From NCBI GenBank assembly GCA_017308135.1, contig JAFKFM010000008.1:124001-188000 (forward strand): a DNA stretch of 64,000 nucleotides. Direction: 5' to 3'. Under the pieces are notes generated by a model. The model was not told the DNA's origin. It worked only from the letters and a program-made list of their open reading frames with translations, and did no database searches. Source of the stretch: Alphaproteobacteria bacterium. Its GTDB lineage: Bacteria; Pseudomonadota; Alphaproteobacteria; CACIAM-22H2. Shown here piece by piece: positions 54,737 to 63,151 of the stretch; position 1 is the stretch's first letter, and every line of letters begins with the position of its first letter. The translations under genes were made by a program, and so were the position numbers.

Positions 54737-55645
54737 TTATTCCGCGCGCGAATATTGCCGGGGCGAGACGCCCATGACGCGTTTGAAAGCCGCCCCGAAC
54801 GCGCTATCGGAATCGTAGCCGAGCGACGCGGCGACGTTCGATATCGTCGCGCCGGATTGCGCGAGTTTGTCGCCGGCCAGCAGCATCCGCCAGCGCAGCA
54901 GATATTCCATGGCGCCCATGCCCACGCGTTCCTTGAAGCGCGTGGCGAAGATCGTACGCGACAAACCGACATGCGCGGCGAGTTCGGCCAGCGTCCAGCG
55001 TTTGGCCGGATCTGCGTGCATCAACCCGATCGCCGTGCCGATATGTTTGTCGGCGAGGGCGGACAGCCAGCCCGCCTGCGCTTGCGCCGCGCCGTCGGCC
55101 AGATAAATGCGCAAGACGAGGACCAGCATCATATGCGCCAGATGCGTGGCGACGACCGCACCGCCGGGCCGCGCTTCGCGCAACTCCGCGCGGATCGTCT
55201 CGATCGCCCAGCGCAGCGTATCGCGATCCTCGGCTTTGCGGATCAGCAATACGGGCGGCAACATGCCGAGCAGAAGATCGGCGTGGCGGCCGGAAATCAA
55301 AAAGCGGCTGCCGAGCATCGCGAAATCGCCGCCGCCATTGCAGGTGACGATCCCGCCGGGACTCGCGGGCGGGAACAACGCACCGGCGTCGAGCGGCTTC
55401 AGGGCTAGATCGCTCGCCAGCCGGAACGGCACGCCGCGCGGCAGCAAGAAGCAATCGCCCGCCTCCAAGCGCAGCGGCGCGGCCAAGCCTTCGGCGTCGA
55501 GCCAGCAAGCGCCCGCGACGATGGCGTTGCATTTGATGCCCGCATAGCGCGGAAACGCGATCGCCCAATCGCCGCCGGCCTCAAGCGCGGCGGCGGTGTA
55601 GTTGCGCGGCTTCAGCAGCGAAAGAACGTCGGATAGCGGATCCAT
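54737..55645 (-). CDS. AraC-family regulator with cupin-type sensor domain, copy 2
   Basis: 302 residues. AraC_binding-like N-terminus (DPLSDVLSLLKPRNYTAAAL; ACWLDAEG; LEAGDCFLLPRG) and two C-terminal helix-turn-helix motifs: WTLAELAAHVGLSRTIFATRF and ISNVAASLGYDSDSAFGAAF. ATG 55645 is chosen over an upstream frame extension because the first conserved motif follows it. Divergent from the NmrA-like gene (109-base gap), which it likely regulates. Confidence 0.9.
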   Translation of the reverse strand: MDPLSDVLSLLKPRNYTAAALEAGGDWAIAFPRYAGIKCNAIVAGACWLDAEGLAAPLRLEAGDCFLLPRGVPFRLASDLALKPLDAGALFPPASPGGIVTCNGGGDFAMLGSRFLISGRHADLLLGMLPPVLLIRKAEDRDTLRWAIETIRAELREARPGGAVVATHLAHMMLVLVLRIYLADGAAQAQAGWLSALADKHIGTAIGLMHADPAKRWTLAELAAHVGLSRTIFATRFKERVGMGAMEYLLRWRMLLAGDKLAQSGATISNVAASLGYDSDSAFGAAFKRVMGVSPRQYSRAE

Positions 55646-55754
55646 CTTCGGGCGTCCGGAACGATCGCGACGAAAACGCGGACGGCGCGGCATAGCGTTC
55701 GCGCGCGGGTCCGCTTACGAGCGTCGCGGGTTTCATCGAATTGCGGGAGATTAC

Positions 55755-56633
55755 ATGATCGTCGTCACCGGGCCTACGGGCAATATCGGCGCCAGGGTTC
55801 TGGCGCGTTTGGCGCAAGGCCCCGAACCCGTGCGCGTTATCGCGCGCGCACCGGACAAGATTCCGGCCGCGTTGCGCGCGAAGGTCGAGATCGTCGCGGG
55901 CGATTACACCGATCCGGCGATCGTCGCGAAAGCGTTCGAAGGGGCACGCGCCGTGTTCTGGCTGATGCTCGGCGATCCGCGCGCCGCCAGCGCCGAGGCG
56001 GCCTTCGTCGACGCGACGCGTCCCGCGGCGGCGGCGATGCGCGCACAAGGTGTCGCGCAGGTCGTGACCGTCTCGGCACTCGGGCGCGGCTGGCCGCACG
56101 CGGCCGGGCACGCGGCGGCGAGCCAGCGCATGGACGATCTGATCGCGCAAACCGGCGTGTCGCTGCGCGCCTTGGCGTGTCCGTCGCTGATGGAGAACGT
56201 GCTGCGCCAAGTCGACGGCATCGCGACGCGCGGCGTCTTTTTCGGCGTGGCGCCGCAAGGCCAGCGTGAACCGCTTTGCGCTTGCGCGGATGTCGCGAGG
56301 GCGGCAGCGGATCTTCTCGCCGATCCGGATTGGCGCGGCGTCGCGGATGTGCCGTTGCTGGGGGCCGAGGATATTTCCGGCGAAGAGATGGCCGCGACCA
56401 TGACGGATGTTTTGGCGCGGCCGGTCGCCTATCGCGAAATGCCGGTCACCGATTTGCGTGCGGGCATGTTGGCGCGCGGTGCATCGCCGGGTATGGCGCA
56501 GGCGATGGCGGAAATGATGGACGCGAAAATCGCGGGCATGGATCGCGTCGTGCTGCGCGCCGCGAACAACACGACGGCCACGCGGTTTCGCGAATGGTGC
56601 CAAGCCGTGTTGAAGCCCGCCATGGCGCGCTAG
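55755..56633 (+). CDS. NmrA-like NAD(P)-binding protein
   Basis: 292 residues with Rossmann motif IVVTGPTGNIGARVL at the N-terminus, R in VRVIARAP (NADP preference) and VTVSALGRG and PSLMENVL as later strands. It belongs to the extended SDR/NmrA group (NAD(P)H-binding regulators or quinone reductases); catalytic Tyr-x3-Lys is not obvious. Divergent from AraC copy 2. GGGAG lies just before the ATG. Confidence 0.85.
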   Translation: MIVVTGPTGNIGARVLARLAQGPEPVRVIARAPDKIPAALRAKVEIVAGDYTDPAIVAKAFEGARAVFWLMLGDPRAASAEAAFVDATRPAAAAMRAQGVAQVVTVSALGRGWPHAAGHAAASQRMDDLIAQTGVSLRALACPSLMENVLRQVDGIATRGVFFGVAPQGQREPLCACADVARAAADLLADPDWRGVADVPLLGAEDISGEEMAATMTDVLARPVAYREMPVTDLRAGMLARGASPGMAQAMAEMMDAKIAGMDRVVLRAANNTTATRFREWCQAVLKPAMAR

Positions 56634-56700
56634 GGCTCGAGTTGCGGTGACTCCGTTTGCCATGTCAAATTGCACCGGCAAACGATCGACGGAGGAAACC

Positions 56701-57084
56701 ATGGCGGCCAAGAAGAAAACGGCGACGACGAAACTCGGCTATGTCGAAGGCTTCGTATTGGCGGTGCCCACGCGCAACAAAGCGGCCTATCGCAAGATGG
56801 CGGCGGGGGCGTTGCCGATGTTCAAGGAATACGGCTTGCTGCGGCTGGTCGAGTGCTGGCAGGACGACGTGCCCAAGGGCAAATGGACCGATTTCTTCCG
56901 TTCGGTGAAGGCCAAGCGCAACGAAAGCATCGTCTTCGCGTGGATGGAATGGCCGGATAAGAAGACCCGCGATTCCGGCCATAAGAAGATGATGGCCGAT
57001 CCGCGCATGTCGCAGTTCAAGGACATGCCCTTCGACGGCAAACGGATGATCTGGGGCGGTTTCAAGCCGATCGTCGAGGGCTGA
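56701..57084 (+). CDS. DUF1428-family protein
   Basis: 127 residues. YVEGFVLAVPTRNKAAYRKM, then KGKWTDFFRSVKAKRNESIVF, MEWPDKKTRDSGHKKMMADP and DMPFDGKRMIWGGFKPIVEG are signatures of DUF1428, small ferredoxin-like-fold proteins of unknown role. A strong GGAGGAAACC ribosome site precedes ATG. Follows the NmrA-like gene and may share its promoter. Confidence 0.93.
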   Translation: MAAKKKTATTKLGYVEGFVLAVPTRNKAAYRKMAAGALPMFKEYGLLRLVECWQDDVPKGKWTDFFRSVKAKRNESIVFAWMEWPDKKTRDSGHKKMMADPRMSQFKDMPFDGKRMIWGGFKPIVEG

Positions 57085-57136
57085 GGGGGCCGGGGGCTTG
57101 GCAGAGGCGGCGGGTCGCGCCATATACGCCGGTAAC

Positions 57137-57154
57137 ACGGGCTTTTAGGCCCGT
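57137..57154 (+). other. Short hairpin in the leader before the cold-shock gene
   Basis: ACGGGC (57137-57142) pairs with GCCCGT (57149-57154) around TTTTAG. It lies between the DUF1428 stop and the cold-shock gene, so it may terminate the first or form part of the second's 5' leader, which in cold-shock genes often holds structure controlling translation. Undecided. Confidence 0.35.
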
Positions 57155-57234
57155 CTTACGGATATCTGGCGTTCGGACGCCGGTTTCAGTAGCTTGCCGC
57201 CTATCGAACTTACCCCTGGAGCAACTTACACCCT

Positions 57235-57831
57235 ATGCCGCCTTTCAATCCCGGCCCGACCAAGACCGTCGAAGCGGTCGTTAAATGGTTCAACACGACC
57301 AAAGGCTTCGGTTTCATCGCGCCGACGGACGGTTCGCCGGACGTATTCCTGCACGCCGCCGCCCTCGAACAGGCGGGGCTGCCCCCGCCGGGCGAAGGCG
57401 CCAAGATCAAGTGCGATGTCGGTCCCGGCAAGAAGGGTCCGCAGGTCGTCCGCGTCCATGAACTCGACGGCCGTGCCGGTGCCGCCGGCGGCGCCGGCGG
57501 GGGTGGCGGCGGCGGCGGGGCTGGCCCCGGCGGCGGTGCGCCGCGTCCGCGCGGCGGTTTCCGCGATCGCATGGGCGGCGGCGGCGGGCGCGAGCGCGAC
57601 GATGTCGACATGACCGGCGCGCAGGACGTCGAAGGCGTCGTCAAATGGTACAGCCCCGAAAAGGGCTACGGTTTCGTGGGCGCCAATGACGGCGGCAAGG
57701 ACGTGTTCGTCAATGCCGCGTGTCTGCGCCGTTCGGGCGTGCCGTCGATCGATACCGACGTCCAGGTCCGCACGACCTATGTCAGCACGCCGCGCGGCCG
57801 CGAGGCCCGCTACATCCGCGTCGTGGTGTAA
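57235..57831 (+). CDS. Two-domain cold-shock protein with glycine-rich linker
   Basis: 198 residues. The first cold-shock domain (about 11-78) has VVKWFNTTKGFGFIAP and DVFLHAAALE (RNP1/RNP2), the second (about 132-198) VVKWYSPEKGYGFVGA and DVFVNAACL. The middle (about 80-125) is a run of Gly with Pro/Arg (GGAPRPRGGFRDRMGG) like an RGG box. Double cold-shock proteins are usual in alphaproteobacteria; they bind single-stranded nucleic acid. A 150-base leader before ATG is present. Confidence 0.9.
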   Translation: MPPFNPGPTKTVEAVVKWFNTTKGFGFIAPTDGSPDVFLHAAALEQAGLPPPGEGAKIKCDVGPGKKGPQVVRVHELDGRAGAAGGAGGGGGGGGAGPGGGAPRPRGGFRDRMGGGGGRERDDVDMTGAQDVEGVVKWYSPEKGYGFVGANDGGKDVFVNAACLRRSGVPSIDTDVQVRTTYVSTPRGREARYIRVVV

Positions 57832-57959
57832 AACACCGGGTAAGCGGCCGTAATTCCGCCGTTTTTTCCGGATTATTGAGGGTGGCGCGGGGCCGCGCGA
57901 AGGGGTAACTTCCCGGTCCCACGCAACCCTCTTTTTCTTAGATTCGGCGGACGAGCGAA

Positions 57960-58598
57960 GTGGCGGACGTTTTCGACGAAGTCGACGAGGAACTCCGGCG
58001 CGACCGCGCGGAGAAGCTCTGGAAGAAATACGGCGCCTATGTGCTGGCCGCCGCCGTGGCGATCGTCGTCGCCGCGGGCGCTTATTCGTTCTGGCGCGAC
58101 CACCAGCGCAAGACGCTGGAGGCCGACGGCGTGCGCTTCGCCGCCGCCGACGCGCTGCTCGTCGGCGATCGCGACAAGGCGCTCGCCGAATTCCGCGAAC
58201 TCGGCCAGACCGGCAGCGGCGGCTACAAGGGCATCGCGCGCATGCGCGAGGCGGGGCTGACCGCCGAGAAGGATCCCGCCCAAGCGTTGACGCTTTATCG
58301 CGCCATCGCGGCCGATGCGGGTCTCGATGCCGAAATCCGTCGCATGGCTTCCGCACTTGTCGCGTTGCTGTCGGTCGATGCGGCCGATCGCGCGTCGGCC
58401 GAACAAGCCGCCGCGGCGCTGCAAACGCCGGGCAATCCGTTCTTCAATTCGGGCCGCGAGGCCGCCGCTTTGGCGGCGCTGCGCGCCGGCGACGCGGCCA
58501 AGGCGCGCGAGCTTTATCGCGCCATCGCCGACGATCTGAACGCGCCGGGCGGCATGCGCCAGCGTGCGGCCGAAATGCTCGCGGCATTGGGTTCTTGA
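57960..58598 (+). CDS. TPR-like membrane protein (YfgM-like)
   Basis: 212 residues. GTG start, cytoplasmic acidic N-terminus (DVFDEVDEELRRDRAEKLWKK), a membrane helix (about 26-46), then a periplasmic TPR-like domain (TPR_21 type) with units around LLVGDRDKALAEFREL and LRAGDAAKARELYRAIADD. In E. coli YfgM, also beside bamB and der, works with the SecYEG-PpiD translocon. The stop and bamB start region lie in overlap. Confidence 0.85.
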   Translation: MADVFDEVDEELRRDRAEKLWKKYGAYVLAAAVAIVVAAGAYSFWRDHQRKTLEADGVRFAAADALLVGDRDKALAEFRELGQTGSGGYKGIARMREAGLTAEKDPAQALTLYRAIAADAGLDAEIRRMASALVALLSVDAADRASAEQAAAALQTPGNPFFNSGREAAALAALRAGDAAKARELYRAIADDLNAPGGMRQRAAEMLAALGS

Positions 58599-58603
58599 AG
58601 CGC

Positions 58604-59920
58604 ATGCGCGCGCGCCTGCTTCTTCCGTTTCTCGTGACGGCGGCCGCGTTGGGCGGCTGCAGCTGGTTCGGCGGCGAAAGCAAAACGCCGCTGCCGGGCA
58701 CGCGCGTCGCCGTGATGGGGGCGGAGCGCAAGCTCGAGCCCGATGCGCGCGCGCAGGATCTCGCCGTGACGCTGCCCGAGGCGAAAGACGTCGCCGAATG
58801 GCCGTTGCCGCAAGGCACGCCGGGGACCAGCATCGGTGCCGTAAAGGTCGACGGCCTCAAATACACGTGGCGCGCGTCGGTCGGGGCGGGCAATAGCCGC
58901 TCGGGCCGCGTCTCGGGCGTGCCGATCGTCGCCAAGGGGCGCATCTACGCGGTCGGCGCGGATTCCAATCTCACCGCGCTCGACGTCCAATCGGGTGCGC
59001 GCATTTGGAGTTTCGATCCGGAGCCGCCGCAGGATCGTTCGGGCGGCGGGCATGGCGGCGGTGTGGCCGTCGACGGCGATCGCGTTTATTTCGCGACCGG
59101 CTACGGCCAGGTCGTGGCGCTGGAAGCGGCGACGGGCAAGGAAGTCTGGCGCTATCAGATGACCGCACCGGCGCGTTCGGGCCCGGCCGTGTCGCAAGGG
59201 CGCGTCTACGCGATCTCGATCGACAACACGACGCATGCGATCGACGCCAATTCCGGCCGCCGGTTGTGGAGCCATTCGGGCATTTCCGAAAGTGCCGGCT
59301 TCACCGGGGCGGGCAGCCCGGTGATCGACGGCGGCACGCTGATCGTCGGCTACTCCTCGGGCGAGATTTTCGCGCTGCGCGCCGAAGGCGGGCGCGTGTT
59401 GTGGTCGGACTCGCTGTCGGGCGTGATTCGGTCGGGCGAGATTTCGGCGATGGCCGATATCCGCGGGCTTCCGGCCATCGATCGCGGTCTCGTCATCGCG
59501 TCGTCGCAGGCCGGGCGCACCGTCGCGATCGATCTGCGCTCGGGCGCGCGCATCTGGGAACAGGAAGTCGGCTCGCTGGGCCAGCCTTGGGTCTCGGGCG
59601 ATTTCGTCTATGTGATGGGCGTGAACGGCGAACTCGCGTGCCTCGTGCGGCGCGACGGCCGCGTGCGCTGGGTCGTGCAATTGCCGCGCTTCCGGAACGA
59701 GGAACGCAAACGCGATCGCATCATCTGGACGTCGCCCGTCGTCGCGGGCGGCAAGGTCATTGTCGCGAATTCCGAAGGCTACGCGCTGGCCGTCGATCCC
59801 AAGGACGGCGGATCGCAGGAGCGAATTTCCTTGCCCGGTTCCGTGTCCGTGGCGCCGATCGCCGCACAGCGTTCCGTCATCTTCCTGACCGATGACGGCG
59901 ATATCGCCGTCGTCCGATAG
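58604..59920 (+). CDS. bamB: BamB-like outer-membrane assembly lipoprotein
   Basis: 438 residues. Lipoprotein signal with lipobox LGGC (MRARLLLPFLVTAAALGGC). PQQ-type beta-propeller repeats: SNLTALDVQSGARIWSF, GQVVALEAATGKEVWRYQ, ATHAIDANSGRRLWSHSG-like and later RTVAIDLRSGARIWEQE. Consistent with the eight-bladed BamB of the beta-barrel assembly machinery. ATG 58604 is used; a TTG three codons earlier overlaps the previous stop. Followed by der at 10 bases. Confidence 0.9.
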   Translation: MRARLLLPFLVTAAALGGCSWFGGESKTPLPGTRVAVMGAERKLEPDARAQDLAVTLPEAKDVAEWPLPQGTPGTSIGAVKVDGLKYTWRASVGAGNSRSGRVSGVPIVAKGRIYAVGADSNLTALDVQSGARIWSFDPEPPQDRSGGGHGGGVAVDGDRVYFATGYGQVVALEAATGKEVWRYQMTAPARSGPAVSQGRVYAISIDNTTHAIDANSGRRLWSHSGISESAGFTGAGSPVIDGGTLIVGYSSGEIFALRAEGGRVLWSDSLSGVIRSGEISAMADIRGLPAIDRGLVIASSQAGRTVAIDLRSGARIWEQEVGSLGQPWVSGDFVYVMGVNGELACLVRRDGRVRWVVQLPRFRNEERKRDRIIWTSPVVAGGKVIVANSEGYALAVDPKDGGSQERISLPGSVSVAPIAAQRSVIFLTDDGDIAVVR

Positions 59921-59930
59921 AAACGATCCC

Positions 59931-61331
59931 ATGTCCTGGCGCATCGCCATCGTCGGCCGGCCCAATGTCGGCAAATCGACCCTGTTCAATCGCCTGACCG
60001 GGCGCCGCCGCGCTTTGGTCGACGACACGCCGGGCCTGACCCGCGACCGGCGCGAAGGCGCAGGGAAACTCTACGATCTTCGCTTCACGCTGATCGATAC
60101 GGCCGGCCTCGAAGAAGCGCCGTCGGACTCGCTGATGGGCCGCATGCGCGAACAATCGATGCGCGCCGTCGCCGATTGCGATCTGGCGCTGTTCGTGATC
60201 GACGCGCGCGACGGCGTCACGCCGCAGGACGAGCATTTCGCGCGATACCTGCGCAAAGCGGGCAAGCCCACGCTCGTCCTCGCCAACAAGGCGGAGAGCA
60301 ACAAGACCGACTATGCCGTGGCCGAGGCCGCGGGGCTGGGCCTGGGCGATGCGCTGGCGATTTCCGCCGAGCATGGCGACGGGCTCAGCGATCTGCATTC
60401 GGTGCTGCGCAAGATGGCGCCCGAAGGCTCGATCGTCGTCGACAACGGCGAATTCGACGACCGCCACGCCGAGAAGCGCTCGGCGCCGGCCGAGGGCACG
60501 ACGCCGCATCTGGCCGATATCGCCATCCGCATCGCGTTGATCGGCCGCCCGAACGTGGGCAAGTCGACGCTGGCCAACGCGCTGCTGGGCGAAGACCGCA
60601 TGCTGACGAGCCCGGAGCCGGGCACGACGCGCGACGCGATCTCGACGCCCTTCTTTTGGAAGGAGCGCGAATACCGGCTGATCGACACGGCCGGTTTGCG
60701 CAAGAAGGCGCGCATCGACGAGAAGATCGAGCAGATGTCGGTCGGCGAGACGATCCGCACGGTGCGCGAGGCGCATGTCTGCGTGCTGGTGCTCGACGCG
60801 ACGACGATGCTCGAAAACCAGGACCTCCAGATCGCGCGTCTGGCGACCGAGGAGGGCCGCGCCATCGTCGTGTGCCTCAACAAATGGGATTTGGTCGAGG
60901 ACGCGCAGGCGGCGCTGCGCAAGCTGCGCGACCGCCTCGAAATCTCGATGCCGCAGGTCGAAGGCGTCATTTTCGTGGCCGTCTCGGCGCTGCACGGGCG
61001 TAAGCTCGACGCGCTGATGGAGGCGGTCGTGACGGCGCATGAGCGCTGGAACACCGATCTGCCGACCACCCAGCTCAATCGCTGGCTGGCGGGCGTCACG
61101 CAAGCCCATCCGCCGCCCTTGGTGCGCGGCTTGCGCCCGCGCTTGCGGTTCTGCCGCCAAGTCTCGGTCCGGCCGCCGACGATCGCGCTTTTCGGCAACA
61201 AACTCACGGATTTGCCGGGGGATTATCAGCGTTATCTGATCAATTCCCTGCGCGACACGTTCGAGCTGCCGGGCACCGTGATCCGGCTGCAGTTGCGCGC
61301 CAGCAAAAACCCCTACGTCGAAGACCGTTAA
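59931..61331 (+). CDS. der: Ribosome-assembly GTPase Der (EngA)
   Basis: 466 residues with two GTPase domains in tandem: first P-loop GRPNVGKST (9-17), DTPG as DDTPGLTRDRR and DTAGLEE; second GRPNVGKST (from residue 205), DTAGLRKKARI and NKWDL. A KH-like C-terminal domain (HPPPLVRGLRPRLRF; NPYVEDR) binds 50S subunits. Essential for large-subunit assembly. Order TPR-bamB-der is conserved in proteobacteria. Confidence 0.96.
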   Translation: MSWRIAIVGRPNVGKSTLFNRLTGRRRALVDDTPGLTRDRREGAGKLYDLRFTLIDTAGLEEAPSDSLMGRMREQSMRAVADCDLALFVIDARDGVTPQDEHFARYLRKAGKPTLVLANKAESNKTDYAVAEAAGLGLGDALAISAEHGDGLSDLHSVLRKMAPEGSIVVDNGEFDDRHAEKRSAPAEGTTPHLADIAIRIALIGRPNVGKSTLANALLGEDRMLTSPEPGTTRDAISTPFFWKEREYRLIDTAGLRKKARIDEKIEQMSVGETIRTVREAHVCVLVLDATTMLENQDLQIARLATEEGRAIVVCLNKWDLVEDAQAALRKLRDRLEISMPQVEGVIFVAVSALHGRKLDALMEAVVTAHERWNTDLPTTQLNRWLAGVTQAHPPPLVRGLRPRLRFCRQVSVRPPTIALFGNKLTDLPGDYQRYLINSLRDTFELPGTVIRLQLRASKNPYVEDR

Positions 61332-61355
61332 GCCGACGATTGACGGCATCAAGCA

Positions 61356-61378
61356 ATCGGTTGATGCTATCAACCGAT
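61356..61378. promoter_or_regulatory. Perfect palindrome overlapping the MarR-GNAT start codon
   Basis: ATCGGTTGAT (61356-61365) and ATCAACCGAT (61369-61378) form a perfect 10-3-10 dyad whose right arm includes the first two bases of the ATG at 61377. A second weaker TTGA-N5-TCAA lies just upstream (from about 61340). Likely operator for autorepression by the MarR-type domain encoded here. Confidence 0.6.
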
Positions 61379-62291
61379 GATGAACCGTATCGACGCCATA
61401 AGACGATTCAACCGCTTTTACACCCGCAAGATCGGCGTGTTCGACCGAAGCTTCGACGGGTCGCCCTTCGGCCTCGCCGAAGCGCGCGTGCTTTACGAGC
61501 TCGACCGGCGCGACAAGGCCGTGGCGTCGGAGATTTCGGCCGAACTCGGGCTCGATCCGGCGCATCTGTCGCGCATCCTGGCGGGCTTCGCGCGCAAGGG
61601 CCTGGTCACGCGCAAGGTCGCTTCGGCCGACCGGCGCCGCCAATTCCTGACTCTGTCGCCCAAGGGCAAGATCGCGTTCCGTCGTTTGCGCGCCGGAACG
61701 GAGAAGCGGCTTTCGGCGTTGTTGAAACCCTTGTCGCCGGCGTCGCAGGACGCGTTGACCGGCGCCATGGGCACGATCGAGCGGGTACTTGGCGGCGAAG
61801 CCGGGCCGGTCACGCTGCGCGACCCGGTTCCCGGCGACATGGGCGCGGTGATCGGCGGCCAAGCGCGCATCTACGCCGAGGAGTACGGCTGGAACTGGGA
61901 GTTCGAAGGTTTCGTCGCCGAAATCTGCGGCAAATTCATCCGTGACTTCGACCCGAAATGGGAAAAGGCATGGATCGCCGAGCGCGACGGCCGTGTCGTT
62001 GGGTCGGTGTTCTGCGTGCGCGAAAGAAAGTCGGTCGCCAAGCTGCGGATGCTTTACGTCGATCGCGACGCGCGCGGCACGGGCACGGGCGCGCGGCTGG
62101 TCGACGAAGTGATCGCATTCGCCAAGGCGAAGAAATATCGCCGTTTGGTGCTGTGGACGAACGATATCCTGACCGCCGCGCGGAAGATCTATCTCGCGCG
62201 CGGATTCGTGCTTGAGAAGTCCGAGAAGCATCGCAGCTTCGGCAAGGCGCTGGTCGGCCAGTATTGGTCGCTCGATCTCGCGAGCAAATGA
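61377..62291 (+). CDS. MarR-type helix-turn-helix fused to GNAT acetyltransferase
   Basis: 304 residues. N-terminal MarR winged helix (about 1-140): LAEARVLYELDRRDKAVASE, LGLDPAHLSRILAGFARKGL and the wing KVASADRRRQFLTLSPKG. C-terminal GNAT domain (about 145-300): LRDPVPGDMGAVIGGQARIY, LRMLYVDRDARGTGTGARLV (acetyl-CoA loop) and ARKIYLARGFVLEKSEKHRS. A known two-domain arrangement. Two adjacent ATGs (61377, 61380) are possible starts; the first is chosen. A palindrome covers the start. Overlaps the EamA gene (ATGA). Confidence 0.9.
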   Translation: MMNRIDAIRRFNRFYTRKIGVFDRSFDGSPFGLAEARVLYELDRRDKAVASEISAELGLDPAHLSRILAGFARKGLVTRKVASADRRRQFLTLSPKGKIAFRRLRAGTEKRLSALLKPLSPASQDALTGAMGTIERVLGGEAGPVTLRDPVPGDMGAVIGGQARIYAEEYGWNWEFEGFVAEICGKFIRDFDPKWEKAWIAERDGRVVGSVFCVRERKSVAKLRMLYVDRDARGTGTGARLVDEVIAFAKAKKYRRLVLWTNDILTAARKIYLARGFVLEKSEKHRSFGKALVGQYWSLDLASK

Positions 62292-63151
62292 CGACGGAAC
62301 GCGTCGCGCTCGGGATCGCCATCGCGACCGGCGTGCAGGTCGGTGCCGCGATCGTCGCGACGCGCGCGGTCGCGGGGGCCGTCGATCCCGTCACGCTCGC
62401 CTTGCTGCGCTACACCGTCGGTGCGGCGGTAATGGTGCCGATCGCACTGGCCGCGCGCGTTTCCTGGCGCATGGCGCCGCGGGATTTCGCGGCCGTCGTG
62501 GTGCTGGGCATCCTGCAGTTCGGTGTGCTGATCTGGCTGCTGAATTGGGGCATGGCGCATGTGCCCGCCGCCGACGGAGCGGTGTTGTTCGCGACGTTTC
62601 CGTTGCTCGCGCAGATTTTCGCCGCCTGGGCGGGCTACGAAGCCTTGTCGCGCGATCGCGTGTTGGGGGCACTCTGCGCCTTCGCGGGCGTCGTGATCGC
62701 CCTCAGCGGCCATCTTTCCGGCGATGGGTTCGGCGCCGGCGCGCTGCTTGGTGCGGGCGCGGTGTTGCTCTCCGCCATCATCGGGGCGGCGTGCTCGGTC
62801 GCATATCGGCCCTATATCGGCCGTTATCCGCCGCTTGCCGTCGGCACGATCGCGATGCTCGCCTCGCTCGTCGCCTTGGCGCCGTTGAGTTTCGTGCAAG
62901 ACGCCGCGACGTCGTTGGACGCGGGCGGCTGGGCTGCCGTCGTCGGGCTCGGCGTTTCCAGCGGCGTGTTTTATTGGCTGTGGCTCGTCGCGTTGAAGGT
63001 GATCGGTGCCGCGCGCACGTCGGTCTTCCTGTCGCTCGGGCCTCCGGCCGCCGGAATAATCGGCGCCGTGTGGCTCGGCGAATGGCCGGGCATCGAGCTC
63101 TGGGCCGGGATGGTCGCGGTCGCGTTCGGCCTGCGCCTGGCGACGCGATAG
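62288..63151 (+). CDS. EamA-family DMT transporter
   Basis: 287 residues with about ten membrane segments, EamA repeats: LALLRYTVGAAVMVPIALAA; GVLIWLLNWGMAHVPAADGA; SVFLSLGPPAAGIIGAVWLGEW. Exporter of unknown metabolites or drugs. Translationally coupled (ATGA) to the MarR-GNAT gene, so its expression probably responds to the same signal. Abuts the convergent SDR gene. Confidence 0.85.
   Translation: MTTERVALGIAIATGVQVGAAIVATRAVAGAVDPVTLALLRYTVGAAVMVPIALAARVSWRMAPRDFAAVVVLGILQFGVLIWLLNWGMAHVPAADGAVLFATFPLLAQIFAAWAGYEALSRDRVLGALCAFAGVVIALSGHLSGDGFGAGALLGAGAVLLSAIIGAACSVAYRPYIGRYPPLAVGTIAMLASLVALAPLSFVQDAATSLDAGGWAAVVGLGVSSGVFYWLWLVALKVIGAARTSVFLSLGPPAAGIIGAVWLGEWPGIELWAGMVAVAFGLRLATR

Noticed and set aside
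57840..57880. Terminator after the cold-shock gene
   Set aside because: A T-run (TTTTTT) is present but the stem before it is only about 4 bp, too weak to list.
59877..62231. 784-codon open frame on the minus strand opposite der and the MarR-GNAT gene
   Set aside because: It has no recognisable domain, while the plus strand holds two clear genes with all motifs.
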